The translations under genes were made by a program, and so were the position numbers. Positions 59,088 through 64,000 of a DNA stretch of 64,000 nt are shown in pieces (the first letter of the stretch is position 1; each line of letters begins with the position of its first letter). Source of the stretch: an uncultured Prochlorococcus sp. (GTDB lineage: Bacteria; Cyanobacteriota; Cyanobacteriia; PCC-6307; Cyanobiaceae); the NCBI GenBank assembly GCA_902536545.1, contig CACAXS010000005.1, positions 1 through 64,000 on the forward strand, given 5' to 3'. The notes under the pieces were generated by a model. The model worked only from the letters and a program-made list of their open reading frames with translations. It did not search any database and was not told the origin of the DNA.

Positions 59088-59723
59088 ATGACTATTGAAA
59101 ATAAAAATATTGTTCTTCTTCATAGCGATTTATCAGCAGATTTATACAATCTTTATAAAAAATCAACCTACTTAGCTATTGATACCGAAGCAATGGGTTT
59201 AATTCATGGAAGAGATAGACTATGTTTGGTACAAATATGCAATGAATTTGGTAAAACATCCTGTATAAAAATCGAACTTAATACATCTTCTTCACCTCAT
59301 CTAAAAGCACTTCTTGAAGATGACAAAATTACTAAAATATTTCACTATGCGAGATTTGATGTAGCAGCTCTTAAATGCAATCTTGAAATTAATACAAAAA
59401 ATATTTTTTGTACAAAAATTGCTAGTAAATTGGCGAGAACTTATACAAATAAACACGGTTTAAAGGATTTAATTAATGAATTGTTAGGGATAGAAATGGA
59501 TAAAAGCTCGCAAAGTAGTGATTGGGGTAGCAACGAAGATTTAACAAAAAATCAATTGGATTATGCAGCAAATGATGTTAGATATCTAATTGAAGCTATG
59601 CATAAATTAAAAGTTATCTTAGAAAGAGAAAATAGATATGAATTAGCTCAAAAATGCTTCGAAACAATCTCTGTACATGCTGATTTAGACATACTAAAAT
59701 TCTCAAATATATTTGAGCATTAA
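59088..59723 (+). CDS. RNase D-like 3'-5' exonuclease
   Basis: The 211-aa protein is a DEDDy exonuclease domain: motif I AIDTEAMGL, motif II FHYARFDVAAL, and motif III LDYAANDVRYL with the Tyr and Asp. It lacks the HRDC domains of E. coli RNase D, as many cyanobacterial members do. It probably trims structured RNA such as tRNA precursors. It ends three bases from the convergent small gene. Confidence 0.9.
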   Translation: MTIENKNIVLLHSDLSADLYNLYKKSTYLAIDTEAMGLIHGRDRLCLVQICNEFGKTSCIKIELNTSSSPHLKALLEDDKITKIFHYARFDVAALKCNLEINTKNIFCTKIASKLARTYTNKHGLKDLINELLGIEMDKSSQSSDWGSNEDLTKNQLDYAANDVRYLIEAMHKLKVILERENRYELAQKCFETISVHADLDILKFSNIFEH

Positions 59724-59726
59724 GCA

Positions 59727-59993
59727 TCAATCTTCAGTAAAAAAATTATCTTCACCATCAAAAGTTTCCATAAGCTTATCAAGTATTCTTGAAGAACTTA
59801 ATTTATCTCCATCATTTTTTTCGCAAATTTTTAAAACATTTTGCGCAACTTGTATTTTTTCTTGAATAGTTTTCGAGCCTTCTTTTGCAATTTGAATTTC
59901 TACTTTCTTCTTCGCAGAAGATAAGCTTATACTCATAAGTTTTGCAATCTCTGCACAAATTTTTAGATATTGCCGATCATTTATTGGATACAT
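59727..59993 (-). CDS. Hypothetical protein (88 aa)
   Basis: I do not recognise this protein. It is predicted to be mostly helical (QYLKICAEIAKLMSISLSSAKKKVEIQIAKEG), with a long charged middle and an acidic end (METFDGEDNFFTED). No Cys, signal or membrane segment is seen. It lies 35 bases downstream of the lipid-A-synthase-related gene in the opposite direction of rnd, so it may be the end of that operon. Confidence 0.6.
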   Translation of the reverse strand: MYPINDRQYLKICAEIAKLMSISLSSAKKKVEIQIAKEGSKTIQEKIQVAQNVLKICEKNDGDKLSSSRILDKLMETFDGEDNFFTED

Positions 59994-60028
59994 AAAAATA
60001 TAAAAAATTAATAAGCTAGTGCTATTTA

Positions 60029-61258
60029 CTAAGATAACAAATGAAGGTTTATTGCATTTACGATTTTCTTACTTGCTCCGGATTCCCCAATTCTTTTTTT
60101 TCCAATTTTTGCTTGTTCTAACCTATCAACTTTTCTTTTCAAGAGAAATTTTAAACGTTTTAAAAGAATCTTTTTGTTCTTGCAAACTAAAACACTACCT
60201 CCCAATAATCTTGATTGCCTTTTTGCAAATGATTTTGTAAATTGCGGTCCAGGTCCCGGAATAGAAAGAGACGGAATTCCAAGGCCTGCAATTTGCTCTG
60301 TAGCAGTTCCTGCATTAGACAAGCCGACTTCCGCCATATTGGCCCATGAATTGAATTTACCTTTTCCGATCACCACATATTGATCTTTCTTTTTCCATAC
60401 TGAATCTTCATTAATTAGAAATTTAACTTTACTCTGTTTTATAAAACCATATTTATTTAAATAACTTTGAATTTGAATCACATTCGCATTAATGCTCAAA
60501 GGTAAAAGTATTACCAAATCCTCTGATAAATCAAAATCTTGCAAACAATTAAGAAAAATATCAAGATTTTTAAGAGCTTCAGGGTATCTACTTCCAACTA
60601 ACAAAATAATCCTTTTAAAAGAAATAATATTTGATATCTTCTCGTTTTTTGCATTTACAAAATCCATCATTGGATTACCAAAGTATTTTGCGTCAATATT
60701 TTTTCTTTTCAAATTATTAGCTGTAATTTTGTCTCTCATAATTAAATTTTTACATCTTGGAGATTTCATTAAAAACATTTCCCATGGATCCCATTCAGAA
60801 CCTTTTAACTTATGATAAAAATCGCTTAAATCCCAACCTGGCCCACTACTCCAAGTATGATCACTTTTGGGAGTTCCAATAAAACTAAATTCGCATTTTG
60901 AGCTCCAAGCGTAAAGTAATGGCAAGAAATCGCCTACTGCGATAATTTTGCAGTTATGTTTTGACTTCTTTTTTACAAGTCTAAAATTTCTTAAATTATC
61001 AATCAAAAATCCTGCAAACAAATCAAGCACAAATCCCTTCAGACTTTGATTACTAAAACCTCCACTAGGCAGCTCTTTTAAACATCCTATTTTACGAAAA
61101 TTCTTTGATTTTATGGAATTAAATACATCTCCATTTCCTACTAACGGCAAAACTTCAACATATTTATTTTTTGTTATTTTTAGTAACCTTTTTATTAGTT
61201 CCGATGCGATTACATCTTCTCCATGACCATTGCATATAAATAATAGAGAATGAGACAC
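60029..61258 (-). CDS. Lipid-A-disaccharide synthase-related protein (TIGR03492-like)
   Basis: The 409-aa protein resembles the cyanobacterial family related to LpxB, a GT-B-like glycosyltransferase. Landmarks are LLFICNGHGEDVIASELIKRLL at the N-terminus, VEVLPLVGNGDVF, ILLVGSRYPEALKNL, and the late GNxGTxTEQxxGLGxPxLxxPGPGPQF pattern (SNAGTATEQIAGLGIPSLSIPG). The GTG at 61258 is the only plausible start; the open frame upstream to 61447 is antisense translation of tRNA-Cys (its APRFELGIKDLQSSALPLG segment). Substrate unknown. Confidence 0.8.
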   Translation of the reverse strand: MSHSLLFICNGHGEDVIASELIKRLLKITKNKYVEVLPLVGNGDVFNSIKSKNFRKIGCLKELPSGGFSNQSLKGFVLDLFAGFLIDNLRNFRLVKKKSKHNCKIIAVGDFLPLLYAWSSKCEFSFIGTPKSDHTWSSGPGWDLSDFYHKLKGSEWDPWEMFLMKSPRCKNLIMRDKITANNLKRKNIDAKYFGNPMMDFVNAKNEKISNIISFKRIILLVGSRYPEALKNLDIFLNCLQDFDLSEDLVILLPLSINANVIQIQSYLNKYGFIKQSKVKFLINEDSVWKKKDQYVVIGKGKFNSWANMAEVGLSNAGTATEQIAGLGIPSLSIPGPGPQFTKSFAKRQSRLLGGSVLVCKNKKILLKRLKFLLKRKVDRLEQAKIGKKRIGESGASKKIVNAINLHLLS

Positions 61259-61300
61259 CTTACTGTTAAGATCATAAAAAGACTCAATCGAATCTTTTTC

Positions 61301-61371
61301 GGCGGCATGGCCAAGTGGTAAGGCAGAGGATTGCAAATCCTTTATCCCCAGTTCGAATCTGGGTGCCGCCT
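61301..61371 (+). tRNA. tRNA-Cys (GCA)
   Basis: The 71-base cloverleaf has acceptor arms GGCGGCA and TGCCGCC with discriminator T, anticodon loop TTGCAAA (anticodon GCA) and T-loop GTTCGAATC. It lies head-to-head with the lipid-A-synthase-related gene. Confidence 0.96.
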
Positions 61372-61580
61372 TATTTAATCTTTTTATGCATTTAATTATG
61401 AAGTTTTCGAAGAACTTCAATTTCAAATAAAGGGTATAACGTGTCAATTACTTATTGATATATAGAAAAATAGTCTTTCTTTATTATTAATTAATAATAC
61501 CTTATATCAATTAATAAATAAAATTAAATGGATTTATTAATTAATTTCATCAGATAATTTATAAATAAATTTGGATAATT

Positions 61581-61748
61581 TTAGTAATCATTATCTGCTA
61601 CACACATTCCTAAACATCTAACGCCATTTGATGCAGTCCTCCTGCAATGATTACATAAAATGGGATCTTTCTCTGAAGTAAGTTTAATTTTTGAATTATT
61701 TTTGTCTTTAAAATTTATAAACTCTTGTGTTGAATCAAATAGAGTCAT
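61581..61748 (-). CDS. Small Cys-rich protein (55 aa), possible zinc-binding
   Basis: I do not recognise this protein. The C-terminal half has four cysteines in CNHCRRTASNGVRCLGMC, a CxxC...CxxxC layout that suggests a small zinc site. I use the ATG at 61748 (MTLFDSTQEF), which overlaps the end of the 214-aa upstream gene by 14 bases; earlier in-frame Met codons exist. The overlap and shared strand suggest coupled expression. Confidence 0.6.
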   Translation of the reverse strand: MTLFDSTQEFINFKDKNNSKIKLTSEKDPILCNHCRRTASNGVRCLGMCVADNDY

Positions 61749-62379
61749 TCTTGGAAACATCACTTGAATCGATACTAACAACAAGTGAAGCATTTGTGTT
61801 GGAAGAGGGTATATCCATAATTTTTACAGTTTCTTTAGGATCATCAATAACTTGATTTTCTTCAGTACTCTCATCAACTGCGCAAGCTTCAAGAGCCTCT
61901 CGAAGTAGTGAATCAAAAGTTGCTCCAGGTAATCTATGTCTAGCAACCTCAAGAAAAGTTCTCGGTAACGATTCAGATGCAGCATCCCGTAGAGCAGGGT
62001 TATTCTTTCTATGTTCTTGTTCTTCTTCTATTGATTTAATAAACCTCAGTGTGACATCTCTTTTGGTAGAGGCTTTTATTAGAGTATCGTTTTCAGGATT
62101 ACTAAGATTAGGTTCATTTTCAAGATCACTAAGTCTTTTTTCCAAACTATTTAAAACTTCATTAGCTTCTTTACTAATATGAGCTAATTGACCATCGGAC
62201 AAATTAGGTAAATCAGCGACAAAAACTTTCCCATGATCCCTTAGTGTCAAGAAAGTTGGTCTTGGCCCTTGAGCCTGCCTACCAATTGATTCAGAATTAT
62301 TACCTATTGGTCTTTTTGGAGGTGTAGGGCCAGCTGAACTACGTCTACGTGTAATTCTTTGATTATTTGCAAAGGGCAT
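61735..62379 (-). CDS. Hypothetical protein (214 aa), basic N-terminus
   Basis: I cannot name this protein. It begins with a basic, Pro/Arg-rich disordered stretch (NNQRITRRRSSAGPTPPKRP), then a helical core (LSDGQLAHISKEANEVLNSLEKRLSDLENE; TKRDVTLRFIKSIEEEQEHRKN), and an acidic Ser/Asp-rich tail. No membrane segment, Cys or catalytic motif is visible. It may be a nucleic-acid- or complex-binding protein. A 132-base gap separates it from purM. Confidence 0.65.
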   Translation of the reverse strand: MPFANNQRITRRRSSAGPTPPKRPIGNNSESIGRQAQGPRPTFLTLRDHGKVFVADLPNLSDGQLAHISKEANEVLNSLEKRLSDLENEPNLSNPENDTLIKASTKRDVTLRFIKSIEEEQEHRKNNPALRDAASESLPRTFLEVARHRLPGATFDSLLREALEACAVDESTEENQVIDDPKETVKIMDIPSSNTNASLVVSIDSSDVSKNDSI

Positions 62380-62511
62380 TGAATAAAGGTTAAATCTTAA
62401 TACTTAAACTTCCGATATAATTCGGCTGTAATTTTATTATATTACACCTAACTTTTTCATTTGGGTATAAAAAATTATTTTTTAAAACTCATTTAAAAAA
62501 GATAAAAAAAT

Positions 62512-63555
62512 TTAAGTTAAAATTTCTGGCAAAAATTTACTTTTTGTTGAATCATTTTTTCGAACTATCTTTCCAATTTCCCAACTATCTATATCGTGCT
62601 CTTTACAAATACTTAATATCACGTCCTTAAATTGTTTATCAATAATTAAGCAAAATCCCACTCCAAGATTGAAAGTATTCCAAAAATCTTTTTCAGGAAT
62701 AGATCCTTTCTCCTTAAGGAATTTGAATAAAGCAGGTATTTCCCAAGAACTGGTATTGATATAAGGAATAAAATCAGAAGGCATACATCTTGGTAAATTT
62801 TCTGGAATTCCTCCTCCAGTAATATGAGACATCGCTTTAATTTCTATATTTTCTGATAACATTTGGTGAATCACATTATTGTAAATTTTTGTAGGTTTTA
62901 ATAACTCATCATAAAAATTTAAGTGAGAAACTTTTTCAAATTCTTTATCTATTTGATTATTATTTTGAATAATTTTTCTTACTAAACTAAAGCCGTTACT
63001 ATGAACTCCATTACTTTTTAAAGCAATTATTAAGTCATTTTCAGATACTTTTTTACCATTAATAAGCTTATCCTCATCAACTATTCCAACACAAAATCCT
63101 GCAAGATCATACTTATTTTTTGAATAAAATCCAGGCATTTCAGCAGTTTCTCCGCCGAGTAATGAACAGTTATTTTCACCGCAGCCTTGTGCAATTCCCT
63201 GAACAACCCTCAATAATTGTTTCTTATCAAGTTTACCAGTTGCAATATAATCCAGAAAAAATAAAGGTTTAGCACCACTAGTGATGATATCGTTCATGCA
63301 CATAGCAACTAAATCAATACCAACCTCAAAGTGAAAGTTTTTACTTTGGGCTAATTCTAATTTTGTTCCCACACCATCAGTTCCTGAGACAAGAACTGGT
63401 TTTTTAAAACTATCGAGAGGAATTCTAAACAAACCTCCGAACCCGCCAATACCATCAATCACATTAGATGTATGAGTTCCTTCAACTGCCTGCTTAATTT
63501 CGGAAACAAATTTTCGCCCAGCTTCTATATCAACACCTGATGTTTTGTAATCCAT
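62512..63555 (-). CDS. purM: Phosphoribosylformylglycinamidine cyclo-ligase
   Basis: PurM closes the imidazole ring in purine synthesis (FGAM to AIR). The 347-aa protein starts MDYKTSGVDIEAG, with VSGTDGVGTKL, MCMNDIITSGAKPLFFLDYIATGKL, LLGGETAEMPGFY, NGVHSNGFSLVR and SHITGGGIPENLPR. It is divergent from panC across about 98 bases. Confidence 0.97.
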   Translation of the reverse strand: MDYKTSGVDIEAGRKFVSEIKQAVEGTHTSNVIDGIGGFGGLFRIPLDSFKKPVLVSGTDGVGTKLELAQSKNFHFEVGIDLVAMCMNDIITSGAKPLFFLDYIATGKLDKKQLLRVVQGIAQGCGENNCSLLGGETAEMPGFYSKNKYDLAGFCVGIVDEDKLINGKKVSENDLIIALKSNGVHSNGFSLVRKIIQNNNQIDKEFEKVSHLNFYDELLKPTKIYNNVIHQMLSENIEIKAMSHITGGGIPENLPRCMPSDFIPYINTSSWEIPALFKFLKEKGSIPEKDFWNTFNLGVGFCLIIDKQFKDVILSICKEHDIDSWEIGKIVRKNDSTKSKFLPEILT

Positions 63556-63653
63556 GAAATAAAAATGATAGACTTTCCCTATATAGATATTCCTCCTAAG
63601 ATTGCTTTTGTCCAGTAATTATTTATCAAATAGATTTATTTTTTAAAAACAAA

Positions 63654-64000
63654 GTGAAGAAGGTAATCATAAGGAAAACTGAAGACTTAGAAAATTGGAG
63701 GAGAAATATAAAAAGTGAAATTAATTTCATTCCAACAATGGGTAATCTTCATAATGGACATATAAAACTAATATCAACAGCAAAAAATGAAAATTCAAAT
63801 ATTAATTTAGTAAGTATTTTTATTAATCCACTTCAATTTGATAACAAGTTAGATTTAGAGAATTACCCTAAAACAATTGATAATGATATAAAAATCGCCT
63901 TTTCAAATGGCGCAGATGCTATCTTCATTCCAAGTGATGAAGATATATATCCACCCAATAATAAAAATATTAAATTCCTAAAAGCTTCAATAGAATTATC
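63654..64000 (+). CDS. panC: Pantothenate synthetase, 5' part (continues past window)
   Basis: The GTG-started frame runs off the right edge after 115 codons. It contains the HIGH-type ATP motif FIPTMGNLHNGHIKLI, then VSIFINPLQFDNKLDLENYPKT and NGADAIFIPSDEDIYPP, typical of PanC, which condenses pantoate and beta-alanine. In many cyanobacteria PanC is fused to cytidylate kinase (Cmk); whether that holds here lies outside the window. Confidence 0.9.
   Translation, partial: MKKVIIRKTEDLENWRRNIKSEINFIPTMGNLHNGHIKLISTAKNENSNINLVSIFINPLQFDNKLDLENYPKTIDNDIKIAFSNGADAIFIPSDEDIYPPNNKNIKFLKASIEL

Noticed and set aside
61259-61447. N-terminal extension of the lipid-A-synthase-related ORF
   Set aside because: The extension is an antisense read of tRNA-Cys (a well-known artefact peptide), so the gene was started at the GTG at 61258.
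1-64000. CRISPR arrays, insertion sequences, prophage genes
   Set aside because: I saw no regularly spaced repeats, transposases with terminal repeats, or phage structural genes; the recombinase-like gene alone does not define a mobile element.

Overview
The window is the chromosome of a marine picocyanobacterium, almost certainly a high-light-adapted Prochlorococcus. It is very AT-rich and gene-dense and uses GTG and TTG starts often. It carries photosystem I genes (psaA, psaB, psaD, psaI, psaL), a cyanobacterial NDH-1 subunit (ndhN), ldpA, and a ribosomal protein super-operon with the cyanobacterial gene order. The assignment rests on recognising protein families and gene order; no database search was possible.

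Layout. Positions 1-4100 hold a YCII-like gene, lipA and a small variable-looking block: a degenerate serine recombinase, a 70-aa acidic protein, and a divergent pair of wall-related enzymes (a penicillin-recognising serine hydrolase and an NlpC/P60 hydrolase). Positions 4100-11000 are photosystem I (psaL-psaI and psaA-psaB), with a family-2 glycosyltransferase between the two groups. Positions 11300-15960 hold a CbiG-CobJ fusion for corrinoid synthesis, a HAD phosphatase, tRNA-Ser, alanine racemase and an HNH endonuclease. Positions 15970-32091 are one long minus-strand translation cluster running from rplC down to prfA, with secY, adk, rpoA and truA embedded. rplD in this cluster is split by a one-base expansion of a G run.

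Positions 32370-47200 are a mixed housekeeping stretch: ndhN-ldpA, tRNA-Gln, a HAD protein, recA with a cyanobacterial SOS box, a decayed DinG-like protein, tyrA, a carotenoid desaturase-like gene, a fructosamine kinase family gene, a CAAD membrane protein, moeB/ThiF-rhodanese, a tandem-duplicated CobO, a LarE-like PP-loop protein, speD, recF, tRNA-Arg and a GNAT protein. Positions 47200-57150 are a minus-strand run: ppc, a cyanobacterial glutamate-cysteine ligase, trpE, psaD, a divergent histidine kinase, rodA and mrp. Positions 57300-64000 hold hemF, a CCB-type cofactor assembly protein, an RNase D-like exonuclease, a lipid-A-disaccharide-synthase-related protein, tRNA-Cys, two unrecognised proteins, purM and the start of panC.

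The window is mostly core genome, and I found no convincing new multi-gene system. The best leads are the rplD frameshift, degenerate relatives of known enzymes kept as intact ORFs (DinG-like, recombinase-like, kinase-like), ribosomal proteins L31 and L36 that have lost zinc ligands, the doubled CobO, and hairpins in the ribosomal operon leader and in the rplX-rplE gap. Many neighbours overlap or nearly touch, including two divergent pairs whose start codons are only 3-4 bases apart.
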